Assembly: GCF_000186865.1 (NCBI RefSeq)
Contig: NW_008705576.1
Location: 203,857 to 267,856, forward strand
DNA length: 64,000 bases
DNA from: Aureococcus anophagefferens
Taxonomy: Eukaryota > Sar > Pelagophyceae > Pelagomonadales > Pelagomonadaceae
Direction of reading: 5' to 3'
Shown here piece after piece: positions 1 to 10,439 of this stretch; within the stretch, counting starts at the first letter, position 1; every line of letters begins with the position of its first letter. Position numbers and translations under genes: made by a program. Under the pieces are notes generated by a model, which saw only the letters and a program-made list of their open reading frames with translations, was not told the origin of the DNA and made no database searches.

Positions 1-279
1 GCTCCGCCGCGGCGGCGTCGCGCGCGCGGTCGTCGGCGACGGCGACGTAGGACGACGGCACGCAGCCCACGGCGCCGGCGACGCGGACGTGGGACCAGCC
101 GTCGTCCATGGCGTCGATGACCTCGACGCGCTCGCCCGCCGCCATCGTCGCGTGCCACTCCTCGGACGCGACGAAGGGAAAGACCGCCGTGCCGAACGTC
201 TTGCGCTTGGGCCCCGGTGCCGCCGCGAGCGCCGCGTCGCCGTCCGCGTCGTCGTCCGGCGGCGCGGCCGCGAAGGCCG

Positions 280-310
<31 letters not shown>

Positions 311-3300
311 CATCATGACCAGGGCCGGCGGCTCCGGCGCGTCGGCGTCGACGGGCGCGGCCGCCGCGTCGGGCTCGGCCGCGACGGGCTCCGGCGGCGC
401 CGCGAAGGCCGCCGCGAGCGCCACGGGCGGCGGCGCCGCGAAGGCCGCGGCCGGCGGCGCCGGGTCCGCGCCGAAGGCGTCCTCCAGCAGCTTCTGCGGC
501 GACGCGGGCTCGTCGCCGTCGACGGCCGCGCCCGCGGCCCGGAGCTCGTCCTCGAGGGACCGGTCGACGAAGGCGTCGAGGCGCGGCGTGCCGTCGGTTT
601 CGGGCGGCTCCCGGGGCCGCTCCGGCGTGCCGTCGACGATGGTGACCCCCTGCACGCGGTAGTCCGGGCGCGCGTCCTCGTCGTCCCTCGCGAAGCCGCC
701 GAACGCGTCCAAGACGTCGCCGCCGGGCGCGCCCGCGCCGCCGACCGACGACCGCCAGAACGTCAGCCGCAGGGGCCGCGGCGCCCGCTTCAGCGTCGCC
801 ATGAGCTCGTCGAAGTCGTCCGCGGTGACCTCCGCCGGCAGCGGGCGCCCGTGGACGGCGACCAACCGGTCGTCGTGGGGCACGAGCGCCGCCGCGGGCG
901 AGTCGCCCCGCGCGCGGTGCACGACGACGGCGGACCGGCCGTCGGCGGCCGTGAGCCGGAACTGGAGGCCCAGGGGCGCGTCGCCCTCAAAGTCGACGGA
1001 GTGCGCGGCCGGCGGCCGCGCGAACGACAACGCCACGGGGAACGAAAAGGTCGCGACCGCGTCGCCGAGCCGCGCGGACGCCTCGCGGAACGCGGCCGCC
1101 GCGTCGCCGGGCAGGGCGACGCCGTCGACGTGCGTGAGCTCGTCGAGGACCTGGAGCTGCGCGAAGCACTCGCAGGGCGCCGACACGTCCCCGAGGCGCA
1201 CGACGTCGCGGCCCGAGCTCTCGCGCGCGAGGACGAGCGCAAAGTCGAGGGGCGCGCCGTGGAAGGTGACCTCGCGCCGCGCGCCGTGTTCGACGCCCGC
1301 GGCGACCATGGGCGCCTCCTCGTCCGTGTCCTTGGCCTCGACGCGGCTCTCGCCGTCGGTGTAGACCTTGGGCTTCCCGGGCGAGAAGAGGCCCGCGACC
1401 TTGGCCTTGAGCGACTTGGGCGAGCTCGTGACCATGCGCGGCGCGTAGGGGTCGTCGCCGCATTGTTCCTTGGGCTCCGTGAGCTCCGGGAAGCGGTGCG
1501 CGGCCTCGACGTCGTCGTCCTCGCCGTCCGCGTAGACCTCGATGGCGCCGTGGTCGATGAAGGAGATGTTGTCCGGCCGGGCGCTGAGCGCCTTGCGGTC
1601 GCCCGCGGTGAGCGCGACGGGGTGCTTGATGCGGTAGTAGCGGTCGATCATGAAGGCGACGTTGAACGCGAGGCCGACGGCGGCGACGGGGACGACGTCG
1701 CCGTCGCCGACGCCGACGCCGATGAGCTTCAGGATGGCCATGCCGTAGCAGCACACGTTGTCCGGGTAGCGGCTCGGCATGTCGTCGTAGTCGATGCCGC
1801 CGCGGTCCAACAGGAACCGCGACACGTCCGACGTGTGCGTCGCGGACGCCAGGAGCAGCGCGCCCTTCCCCACCTGGGCAGCACAAGGGTGATTCAACGT
1901 CGCTTCAACGTGAGTGTTCCGCGCGCGCGCGTTCCGGGGAAAGCATCCACGCTTCGAGAGCGTTCCGAGAGATGATCGCCCGTCCAAAAATCAGCCGAAA
2001 CGAGTGGGAAACGGCCGAGATATGAGCCTTTGAAGTTGGGAATTTCGCTCTCTTGTGCTGCCCTGTTCCCCGCGGGCCCGAAGACGGGGTGGCGCAGCTT
2101 CGCGATGTCGTCGTGCACGGGCTTGTCCGCGAGCGCGTAGGTCGCCGCGTAGTAGCCCGACCCGACGACGCGGACCGCCATGAAGACGAACGACGCCCAG
2201 AACAGGCCGCCGTCGTAGGTCTCCATGGCGAAGGCGACGTCGAAGTTCGTCGTGAGGATGCCCAGCACCATGATCCCCAGGAGCCGGTGGGACCAGCGCG
2301 TATGGCCGCTGAGCGGCAGCACGAGCATGCCCGCGATGGTCAGCAGGACGACGACGAGCGCCCAGACCGGCAGCTCGAGGCTCGCGCTGTCGCTCTCGTC
2401 GTCGTCGCCGCCGCCCGCCGCCGCGCACGCGGCCGCGGCCGCGTCGTAGTCACAGGCCTCGACGGCGACGAAGGCGCTCTCCGCGAGGCCGTAGGCCGCG
2501 ACGAGGTCGTCCTTGCCGTAGTCCGCGAGAAACGTCGCGACCTGTGCCGAATTCAAATCTTCAACTCGACTTCAATGTGAGCGTACGCGAATGTTTCGAC
2601 GCAACTTCTTTGGCTTCGCTTCGAGAACTCGATGAGAGCAATCGATTCGTCCAAAAATCAGCCGAATCGACTTCGATTTGACCGAGCTAGAGCATTCTCA
2701 AGTTTGGTCAGGACCACCCAAACCAGTGGTTGAATTCGGCACAGGTCGCGACGTCGCCGACGTCCGCGGCGCCCGCGAGGTCGACGACGTCGGCGCCCTT
2801 GATGGACACCGTGGCGTCGACGCAGACGTGGGTGTCGCCGCAGGCGTAGGCCTCGTCGAGGCGCCGCCGCGCGGGGCGGCCGCCGGCGGCGGCGACGCAG
2901 TTCGCGGAGAGGCCCGCGTCGCCCTTGGGGACGCCCCAGATGGTCTCGAAGACCTTCGCCGTGAGCTCGACGCCGCCGACCGTGGCCTTGTCGCTCTTGC
3001 AGTCCGAGACGTCGGCCTCGGCGAAGACGTAGGTCGCGAGGACGTCGTAGGTCTCGGCCGCGTCGACGGTCGCGGCGTCCGTGGGCTCGGGCGACGGCCG
3101 GGGCGTGGGCCGGGGCGTGGGCTTCGGCGGGCCGGCCGTCGGCGTCGGCTCGGGCGTGGGCTTCGCCGACGGCCGGGGCGTCGGCGCCCGCGTCGGCTCC
3201 TTCGCCGTCGGCCGCGGCGTCGGCCGGGGCCGCGGCGCGGCCGTCGGCGCGGGCGCGGGCCGCGCGGTCGTCGGCCGGACGGTCGTCGGCGCGAGCGTAC

Positions 3301-6300
3301 TCGGCGCGTAGGTCGCGGGCGCGCGGGTCGGCGAGTTCGTGCAGCCGCAGGCGTGGCGGCAGGCGTCGTGGGCCGTGAAGCCGTCCTCGCCGACGACGTC
3401 GCACCGCGGGTGCCACTCGGCGACCCAGTCGCAGTCCTTCCAGGGCACGCCCTTCTTGTGCCAGTTCGGGTTGTCGACGCAGCCGGGCTCGATGGACGGC
3501 CGCGACGTCGTCGGCGACGCCGACGGCACGCTGTATATCTCGCCGCCCTCGAGACAATACGAGAACGTCTCCTCGTCCTCGCCGCCGCGGAAGTAGAAGT
3601 GGTGGTTCGACGTGAGCCCCCGGTACTCGAAGGAGAGGTCGCCGGACGTCGCCGGGTCGCCGAAGGTGAACACGACGTCGAAGCAGTGGTCGATGTCGGG
3701 CAGGCACTTGTAGCGGCGGTCCGCGTGCGGCGGCGCGACGGTGGCGACGCTGACGCCGTCGGACACGGACTCCCAGGACACGTCGCCCCAGCTCGCCCCG
3801 TCGGGGTAGAGGCGCATGGAGAAGAGGAGCTCGTCGTCGCCGGGACAGGCCGGGGACGGCATCGCGCTCGGGGACGCCGTCGTCGGCGCCGCCGTCGGCG
3901 CCGGCCGGTCCTCGGGCACGCACGAGAAGCACGTCGCGTCGCAGCCGACGCGCGCGGAGACGCCGGCGTCGTCCTCCTTGGAGTCGCAGCGGCCGAGGTC
4001 GTCGCCGACCCAGGCGCAGCCCTTGGCCGGCGACCCGCTCTTGTGCCAGCTCGCGGAATCGTCGACGCAGGCGTGCGCGGTCGGCGCCGGCGTCGGGTCG
4101 GGGCGCGCCGCGCCGGCGTCGTCGCCGGCGCCGCCGCCGTCGTCGCCGTCGTCGTCGCTGGGCGTGCAGGCGTAGCACGTGGCGTCGCAGCCGACGCGCG
4201 CGGAGACGCCCGCGGCGTCCTCCTTGGAGTCGCAGCGGCTCAGGTCGCCCGCGATCCAGTCGCAGTCCTTGCCCGGCGAGCCGTCCTTGTACCAGCTGGC
4301 GGAGTCGGCGACGCACTCGTGGGGCGCCGCCGTGAAGGTCGGCGCGGGCGACGGCTGGTTGAGCGCGCAGTAGGCCTCGACGTCGTCGTCGGCGAAGTAG
4401 TCGATGTACGAGAGCGAGCCCGACGTGAAGCAGGGCTCGGTCGTCGTCATGTAGTACTGCCCCCCCGCGGAGATGTAGTGGAGGTAGTAGCCCTGGGCGT
4501 TGGCGTAGGAGCAGCGCTCGGAGCAGCAGTAGGCCTCGCCGCTGAGCTCGCGGATCTTCTCGAAGCGCTGGTAGCCGTCGATATCCATGAACGCGCAGCA
4601 GTACTTGGCCTTGCCGCAGACGTCGTCCTCCCGCGTCGGCGACTGGGACGGCACCGCGGTCGTCGGCGCCATGGACAGGGTCGGCCGGGGCGTCGCGGAG
4701 CTGTAGAGGGAGACCTCCAGATGGTCGCCGACGACTTCAAAGTACGCGGACATGGGCCGCGACGCCGCTTCGTCGCCGACGTCGAGCATGATGTTCTCGC
4801 CGTCGCCGAGGAGCACGTCGTAGAGCGAGACCGTGTCGGGGTGGCCGTCGACGACGAGCGTGTTGCCGTACTTGCCCGTCATGCCGGACGTGTAGCTGAA
4901 GGAGCTCCACCTGTGTGGAATTCAACCACTGGTTTGGGTGGTCCTGACCAAACTTGAGAATTCTCTAGCTCGGTCAAATCGAAGTCGATTCGGCTGATTT
5001 TTGGACGAATCGATTGCTCTCATCGAGTTCTCGAAGCGAAGCCAAAGAAGTTGCGTCGAAACATTCGCGTACGCTCACATTGAAGTCGAGTTGAAGATTT
5101 GATTTCCACACGGAGCTCCACGTCAGCAGCGCGCCCGCGTGCGCGGACCGGAACTCGACGAAGAGGTGGAAGTCCTCCGTCGCCGTGCCCACCATGAGCG
5201 CCACGGGGTAGCCCGGTTCCAAAAAGCCCGCGTCCGTCGCCTGGATCGTGTACGCGCAGGGGCTGCAGAGGGGCGACCCGGCGTCGTCGTACGGCTCCAC
5301 GGTCTCGACGTACTTCGTGAGCAACCAATCGAAGACGGCCTTGCCCTCCACCGTGAAGTGGTTGCTCAGGTCGTCGGCGCTGATGCCGCCCGCGCCCATG
5401 GGCGAGTAGAGGTTGCCGTACTCGACCCAGTCGTCGTCGTCGTCGTACCACGCGTTGACGCCGCCGACGTCGTCGACGTCGTTGCTGACGTAGGACGCGT
5501 GGTTCGCGCCGAAGTTGTGGCCCGTCTCGTGGACGAAGCTCGGGTCGTAGTTCGTCGCGCCGAGGTTCAGGAACGCGCCCTCCTGGGACACGTAGCCCGT
5601 GCCCGCGGCGCCGTTCGCCTGGCAGTAGGGGACGACGACGACGTTGAAGTCGTAGGACTCGCGGTCGTAGCCCTCCGCGAGGGACGCGTGGGCCGCCAGG
5701 ACGTCGAAGGCCTCGGGGTCGCCGTCGTAGCCGCCGCCGTACCAGTCCAGCTCGTCGTGGTCGTCGCACGTGCTCTGGTCGTAGTCGACCTCCAAAATCG
5801 GCGTGATCGCGACGTCCACCGTGAAGTTGCCCCAGCTGTTCGCGGTCCAGAAGTCCTGCGCGAGCGCGACGACCTCCTCGAGGTAGGAGATCACGTCGCC
5901 GCCGTGGTCGCTCGCGATGAGCTCGTAGTCGTAGGCCGTCGCGCAGTCGTCGCTCGACGGGCAGATCACGGAGACGAGCATCGTCTTCGCGCCGACGATC
6001 TTCTTCGAGTACTTGTCGGCGACGCGGGCGACGGCGCGGGGCCGCCCGGCGGCGAGGCGCGCGAGCGAGCCGCTCTCCGGGAGGGCCTCCGCCGCGGCCT
6101 CCGCGGCGGCGACGGAGGGGAAGGGCACGTCGCGCTCGCCGCCGCCGGAGCAGAGCGCGCGGCGGCCGCGCTCCCGGCAGCGCGCGGTGCCGCCGGCGGT
6201 GACGAAGACGCCGTCGACGACGGCGCCGACGGCGGGGCGGCCCCGCGCGGGGCCCTCGACGCCCGGGCCCGCGTAGGGGAGGATCGACGACGAGCCGTCC

Positions 6301-6731
6301 GCCTCCCGAAGCCGCGCGGTCGTCTCGGTCCGCGACCGCGCGCGCGCGTCCTCGCGCCGCCGCGGCGTCTTGACCTCGACGATGAAGTCCGCGGCGCCGA
6401 CGAAGCCGCGGTCCGCCGCGCAGCTCGCGGGGAGGTCGGGCTCCGCGCCGCGGAGGCCGTCGAGGGCGAACGACGCGTCGACGGCGGCGGCGTAGTCGCC
6501 CGCGGCGACGAGGGACCGGAGCGCGCGCAGGCGCGCGTCGCAGGTCTCCTCCGTCGCGTTGCGCAGGACCGCGTCGTGGGTCCGCTGCGCCGCCTCGGGC
6601 AGGCGCCGCGCGACGACGCTCGACCGGCGCCGCTCCGCGAGGCGGCGCCGCAGCGCCGCGGCGGCGTGCGCGGGCGGCGGCGCGGCGGCCGCGGCGGCGC
6701 ACGAGAGAGTTACGGCGTATATGAAGCGCAT
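1..6731 (-). CDS. Giant M11-like metalloprotease with Cys-rich modules, TM segments, PDZ and SH3 (3' end outside window)
   Basis: Gene model of four exons: 6731-5122, 4910-2753, 2541-2074 and 1873-1, at least 2,036 residues, running off the left edge. The three introns are introners and all joins keep frame. The ATG at 6731 gives a signal peptide (MRFIYAVTLSC...). A metzincin zinc site HETGHNFGANH lies at residues 401-411, followed by a Met-turn-like YSPMG, as in gametolysin-type M11 peptidases. Exon 2 carries three Cys/Trp modules (W-K-G-P-K-C-W-V pattern) separated by Thr/Pro-rich linkers, common in stramenopile surface proteins. Exon 3 holds about three membrane helices (about 1311-1392). 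Exon 4 has a PDZ-like domain (about 1704-1780), an acidic Ala/Pro stretch and an SH3 domain (about 1972-2022). Inferred role: matrix or cell-wall protease tethered to an intracellular scaffold. The protease, PDZ and SH3 calls are firm; the single-gene model rests on the intron joins. Confidence 0.75.
1874..2065 (-). mobile_element. Introner family B, copy B1
   Basis: 192-bp element with inverted ends (CTGGGCAGCACAAG at the left, CTTGTGCTGCCCTG at the right). Flanking 8-mers are TTCCCCAC at 1866-1873 and TTCCCCGC at 2066-2073, one mismatch. On the gene strand the intron is 2073-1874 (200 bp), with donor GCGGGG and acceptor CCCAG. The join reads G-P-V-G-K-G in frame. The donor is GC because the 5' duplication copy reads GC where the 3' copy reads GT. 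Confidence 0.85.
2542..2744 (-). mobile_element. Introner family A, copy A1
   Basis: 203-bp element bounded by CTGTGCCGAATTC and its inverse. Perfect 8-bp duplication GTCGCGAC at 2534-2541 and 2745-2752. Gene-strand intron 2752-2542 (211 bp), GT-AG, restoring V-G-D-V-A-T-F-L. Confidence 0.9.
4911..5113 (-). mobile_element. Introner family A, copy A2
   Basis: 203-bp element, inverted relative to A1 with respect to the gene. Duplication AGCTCCAC (plus strand) at 4903-4910 and 5114-5121, so the gene-strand donor is GTGGAGCT. Intron 5121-4911 (211 bp), GT-AG, restoring L-T-W-S-S-F-S. The donor-side terminus has drifted (CCGTGTGG), while the acceptor end keeps CACACAG. Confidence 0.9.
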
Positions 6732-6898
6732 GGTTACGAGCGCATGTCGTGGCTCTTCGCCCTGTCACGGTGCAAACCAGACGGGCTGCCCACAGAATTT
6801 TGGGGAAACTTGAAAGATACAGCTGTACGTGCCGTGATCAGGTCGAGATGGGCCACCTTCGATAGCTGCGGAGCAGCGAGACTTGCTTTGCTGCAGCG
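6732..6898. promoter_or_regulatory. Divergent intergenic region
   Basis: 167 bp between the start codons of the metalloprotease (minus) and the 199-residue protein (plus). It is less GC-rich than its surroundings and must hold both promoters. No specific motif was recognised. Confidence 0.4.
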
Positions 6899-7498
6899 AT
6901 GGAGCCCGCGGACCCGGCGGATCCGCGCACGTGGACGCTGCAACGCGTCGTCGGCCACGGCGCGGCCTGGTCCCTCCTCTTGCCGCCGGCCACGCGCGCG
7001 CTGGCGCCGGCCGCGCGGCGGCTGGCAGGAGAAGACGTCCTCCTCAACGCGCTCGCCGCGGCCTGGCTACCGACGCGCCCGATGCACGCCGGCGCGCTCG
7101 GCGTCTTCGGCGGCGCGCTCGAGGACTACCACTGCCGCGTCGCGTACGACGAGGCGCGATCGGAGCGGCGCCTCCGCGAGCCGCGGCTCTGGACGGCGCG
7201 GACGCTGGTCCCGTCGCTGCTCTTCTTCGCGCACCCGGCGCTGGCGTGGTGCGCGCTCGACGGCGAGCTCGTCGGCAGCAACTGCGCGCTGGCCGCGCTC
7301 GAGGGCCGGCCCGTGCGGCGCTGGCCCTTTTTCGCGGTGCTGGACGCCGAGCGCCCATCGACGGACGGGCGGTGTTGCCGCGCGAGGTACCTCGACCACC
7401 GGCCGGCGTCCGAGTGGGCCTTGCTGTACCGCCGCGTCTCCGGCGGCTACTACGAGGTCGAGCGGCGGCCCGAGAATAGTAGGTGGGAGGTCGTATAG
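6899..7498 (+). CDS. Uncharacterised 199-residue protein, possibly F-box-like
   Basis: Single-exon frame from an ATG at 6899. The N-terminus (residues about 8-50) has the Leu/Ala spacing and RLAGEDVLL ending often seen in F-box-like adaptor helices of algal proteins, but the match is loose. The rest is rich in Trp, Tyr, Arg and paired Cys, with no membrane helix or signal peptide. The frame has the third-position GC expected of coding sequence here. The neighbour downstream (MYND/RING-like) converges on it with 24 bp between stop codons. No function is assigned. Confidence 0.55.
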   Translation: MEPADPADPRTWTLQRVVGHGAAWSLLLPPATRALAPAARRLAGEDVLLNALAAAWLPTRPMHAGALGVFGGALEDYHCRVAYDEARSERRLREPRLWTARTLVPSLLFFAHPALAWCALDGELVGSNCALAALEGRPVRRWPFFAVLDAERPSTDGRCCRARYLDHRPASEWALLYRRVSGGYYEVERRPENSRWEVV

Positions 7499-7522
7499 CC
7501 CCCTTGAGTTCCGCGCGAATCA

Positions 7523-8443
7523 TCAGTTCTCCGCGGCGACCCGCGCGGCGGCGTCCGCGCGGGGGTCGTAGTTGTTGTTCACGAGGTGCTGCATGGTGTC
7601 GGCGAGGAACACCTCGATCCTCGATCCGACGCACGTCCGGCAGCGCGCCTCGGTGTCGCAGGGGAGGTGCCGGACGAGGATGTCCAGGCGGTTCACGCAG
7701 TCGGCGTGAAGGCAAGTGCCGCCGGCGGCGCCCGTGCACGCCCCCGGCACGCGCGCGGAGATGGTGCGCGTGTGGACCATGAGATTGCGCAGGCCGCAGT
7801 GCTCCCCGTACGCGCCGAAGGAGATGACGCCGCGTTCGTCCAGGGTCGCCTCTTCGACGAGGACGTTCTGGGCGCAGACGGGGCACGTGTAGCCGACGTG
7901 CGGCAGGCGGTTCGAGCCAGTGTCGAGCCAGTGGCGAAGCCCCTGCATCACACAGGGCTGGCACAGCTTGTGCCCCGCGGCGCAGACGCCGTAGTCTTCG
8001 ATCGACGGGGCGAAGGGGCCGCGGCAGGCGATGCAGCGATGGGCGCGCGCGTTCTTCGGGCGCGCGCCGCAGGTCTTCTTGTGCTGGCTCCACGCCGCCT
8101 TCTGGCACTCGCGATTACAGTAGCTCGGCCCGCCGCACGCGCATTTCTTCGGCGCGTCAGAGCTCCCGCAGAACTCGCACGCCCCGACGTCGAGGGGCAC
8201 CCCGGCGGCCGCGCGGCGCGGAGCGCGCGGAGCGCGCGGCGACCGACCGACCGACGCCGGCGCCGGGTCCTCCGCCGCCACGCCCAGCAGCTCGACCTCG
8301 CAGGCCTCGATCGTGGCCTTCACGGTGCTGAAGTCCACGCCCAAGCCCCTGGCGACCGCGCGCACATCGTCGGCGAGACCGCCGCCGCTCGTGAGGCCAG
8401 ACTCGACCAGGAGAATGTTCACGCGCTCCCGCGCCGACGGCAT
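7523..8443 (-). CDS. MYND zinc-finger protein with a RING-like second Cys cluster
   Basis: 306 residues from the ATG at 8443. Residues about 89-125 form a MYND finger (C-x2-C, C-x-C, Y-C-x3-C, H-x3-C). A second Cys/His cluster follows (about 137-200: C-x2-C, C-x3-H, C-x2-C, then C-P-V-C), resembling a RING or treble-clef ubiquitin-ligase fold. The N-terminal 55 residues are helical and could be UBA-like. MYND domains usually bind proline-rich partners, and with the RING-like part a regulatory or ubiquitin-related role is plausible. The MYND call is firm; the RING-like call is moderate. Confidence 0.8.
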   Translation of the reverse strand: MPSARERVNILLVESGLTSGGGLADDVRAVARGLGVDFSTVKATIEACEVELLGVAAEDPAPASVGRSPRAPRAPRRAAAGVPLDVGACEFCGSSDAPKKCACGGPSYCNRECQKAAWSQHKKTCGARPKNARAHRCIACRGPFAPSIEDYGVCAAGHKLCQPCVMQGLRHWLDTGSNRLPHVGYTCPVCAQNVLVEEATLDERGVISFGAYGEHCGLRNLMVHTRTISARVPGACTGAAGGTCLHADCVNRLDILVRHLPCDTEARCRTCVGSRIEVFLADTMQHLVNNNYDPRADAAARVAAEN

Positions 8444-8602
8444 CGTGGGGCCTTGAGAGTCACTCGACCATGCCGATCCGGACTCGAGGGCTTGCCTGGG
8501 CGGGCTGCCTACTTACTAGTAGATACTATTGTAGGCTAAGCGGCGGAGAGCATGGGTGCTGCGCCTCGATAGAAAAACGCACTAGGCTGCAACGCTGCTA
8601 GC

Positions 8603-9328
8603 ATGTCGCTGCCGCACTTGGTCGAGGCTTACCCCGACGAGCCTGCGGCGGAGCTCGCGCGCTTCGCCGCCGCGCGGCCCGGCAAGCCCGCCGACGCCTT
8701 GAAGCTCTACAAGCGCTACCGCAAGTGGCGCCGCGAGGACGGCGCCGCGGACGCGCTCGGCGCCGCCGCGCAGCCGGCGGAGGCGCGCGACGCGCAGTTC
8801 GCGGCCCTCGGCGGCCGCGTCGGCGGAAGCGACCGGCTGCTCCTCGTCGAGGGCGCGCGCTACGCGTTGGACGTCCCCGCCGAGGCCTACGTCGCGCTGC
8901 TCTGCCGCCGCATGGACGAGGCGCTCGCGAGCGACGCGTCGACGCGCCTCGTCGTGCTCATCGACGCGCGCGCGGGCACGGGCTGGCCGAACCCGTCGGC
9001 CCTGAAGCTCGTCGGCTTCCTGCGGCTCTGCGCGGGCGCGATCCCGAACCGCTACCCGGAGCGGCTCCGCCGGGTCGTCGTCTACCCGCTGCCGGGGTGG
9101 GCCAAGACGCTCATCGGGCTCGTGACGCGCCTGCTGGAGCCCGTCACGCGCGACAAGATCGAGGTCCTCGCCGGCTCCGACTCGAAGGACGCGCCGTGCC
9201 CCGCGGGCCTCGCGAAGCACGTCCGTTTGGACGCCATCCCGGAGCACGCGCGCGCGCGGCACGCGGCCCTCGCGCCCGAGGACGCGGCGGCGCCGGAGGA
9301 CGTGGCTCCGGAGGACGCGGTGAGGTAA
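8603..9328 (+). CDS. CRAL-TRIO (Sec14-like) lipid-binding protein
   Basis: 241 residues. A short N-terminal helical part (KLYKRYRKWRRED) is followed by a Sec14/CRAL-TRIO lobe at about 72-205: RLVVLIDARAGTGW, then NRYPERLRRVVVYPLPGWAKT and a VTRDKIEVL strand-helix. These match the family's central strand, gate and final segment. Family members bind phosphoinositides, tocopherol or other lipids in the cytosol. The acidic Ala/Pro tail is low complexity. It is short for the family and lacks a full CRAL-TRIO_N domain. A second family member lies at 37984-39225. Confidence 0.8.
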   Translation: MSLPHLVEAYPDEPAAELARFAAARPGKPADALKLYKRYRKWRREDGAADALGAAAQPAEARDAQFAALGGRVGGSDRLLLVEGARYALDVPAEAYVALLCRRMDEALASDASTRLVVLIDARAGTGWPNPSALKLVGFLRLCAGAIPNRYPERLRRVVVYPLPGWAKTLIGLVTRLLEPVTRDKIEVLAGSDSKDAPCPAGLAKHVRLDAIPEHARARHAALAPEDAAAPEDVAPEDAVR

Positions 9329-9331
9329 GGT

Positions 9332-10333
9332 CTAGCGCGGCGCGCGGTCGCACGGGACGTCCATCTCGAAGCAGGCCAGGGGCGCGCAGCCGTCGCAGCC
9401 CGTCTTCCAGCGCCAGAGGTGCTCGCGCCACGCGTCGTCGACGGGCACCATGAAGACGCTGAGCCAGTCGAGGGGGGGCTGCGCCCGGCCGAAGTCGTCC
9501 TGTTTCGCGCCGTGCCAGGCCCGCGCGCGCGCCAGGTACTCGTCGGGCGACGACAGCGGGTTCACGTCCGCGTTCGCGACGGCGACGCCGAGCGTGCTCG
9601 GCGGGTACGCGTCCCGGTACCAGTCCAAAGCGTCGTAGTAGCGGCTCAAGGAGAAGTAGTACGTGTCCATCTCGATCCACCGGTCGACCTTCGAATTCCG
9701 CAGCAACGCGAGCAGCTCCGGGTTCGTCTCGTATTTCCAGGGCGCTTCCAAGCAGGGCGCGTTCTTCACGTAGGGCGCGTCCTCGATGCCGAACATGGCC
9801 TGGACCGCGACGGTGATTTCCGTACGTTGCTCGTGGACGGCCTCCGAGAGGTCGTCCATGACCTCGATCCATTTCGTGAAATTCGCCAGCGTCGCCCGCG
9901 GCGCGCACTCCGTCTCCTCGTCGAAGTGGATGCCGGCGAGGTTGCGGAACGTGCCCCTGCCGCTGGCGACGAGGGCGACGGCGGAGTCGACGAACGTCTT
10001 CGGGCGTTCGAGCGCGACGTCGGGCAGGCCCCCGACCCACATGTCCGGATCCAGATCCATATCGGCCAGCGCCTGGAGCACGCGCTGGCAGCCCGGCGCC
10101 TCGTACTCCGTCATGTTGACCTCCAGCGTGCCGTTCACCCTGTCGACGTACCAGCCGCAGCCGCCCAGCATGACGCGGTCGAAGAGCCCGCGCCAGGACG
10201 CATTCCGCAGCTGCGCGAGCGTCCCCGCGACGTACTGCGGGCTCGCCGATGCCCAGACGGCGACGCGGCGGTCGCGCTTTGCCGAGGCGGACGCGACGAC
10301 GAGCGCGATGGCGCGGAGGCTGCGGCCGCCCAT
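9332..10333 (-). CDS. Secreted protein, possible TIM-barrel glycosidase-like
   Basis: About 333 residues when started at the ATG at 10333, which gives a signal-peptide-like N-terminus (MGGRSLRAIALVVASASA); an in-frame ATG upstream at 10423 would hide it. The order of strands (VAVWASASPQY; FDRVMLGGCGWYVD; GIHFDEETEC; IEMDTYYF; DWLSVFMVPVDD) resembles a (beta/alpha)8 barrel with acidic residues at strand ends, as in chitinase-like glycosidases. No diagnostic DxxDxDxE motif was found. Several Cys and Asn-x-Ser/Thr sites suggest secretion. It converges with the Sec14-like gene. Confidence 0.55.
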   Translation of the reverse strand: MGGRSLRAIALVVASASAKRDRRVAVWASASPQYVAGTLAQLRNASWRGLFDRVMLGGCGWYVDRVNGTLEVNMTEYEAPGCQRVLQALADMDLDPDMWVGGLPDVALERPKTFVDSAVALVASGRGTFRNLAGIHFDEETECAPRATLANFTKWIEVMDDLSEAVHEQRTEITVAVQAMFGIEDAPYVKNAPCLEAPWKYETNPELLALLRNSKVDRWIEMDTYYFSLSRYYDALDWYRDAYPPSTLGVAVANADVNPLSSPDEYLARARAWHGAKQDDFGRAQPPLDWLSVFMVPVDDAWREHLWRWKTGCDGCAPLACFEMDVPCDRAPR

Positions 10334-10439
10334 CGTGAGGGCTGCCCTAGGGCCCTCATCAGAATTCTCGACTCGGAGCCTGGCCGGGGGTCTCGAGAGC
10401 ATACATCCCCTCGAGAGAGACACGACACAAGGCAGACAC

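Noticed and set aside
89..1975. 628-codon plus-strand frame
   Set aside because: Antisense shadow of the PDZ/SH3 exon; the minus-strand translation has recognisable domains.
2745..4911. Thr/Pro- and Cys-rich exon as a separate secreted gene
   Set aside because: The introner joins on both sides are seamless and in phase with flanking exons; a separate gene would need coincidental phase agreement.
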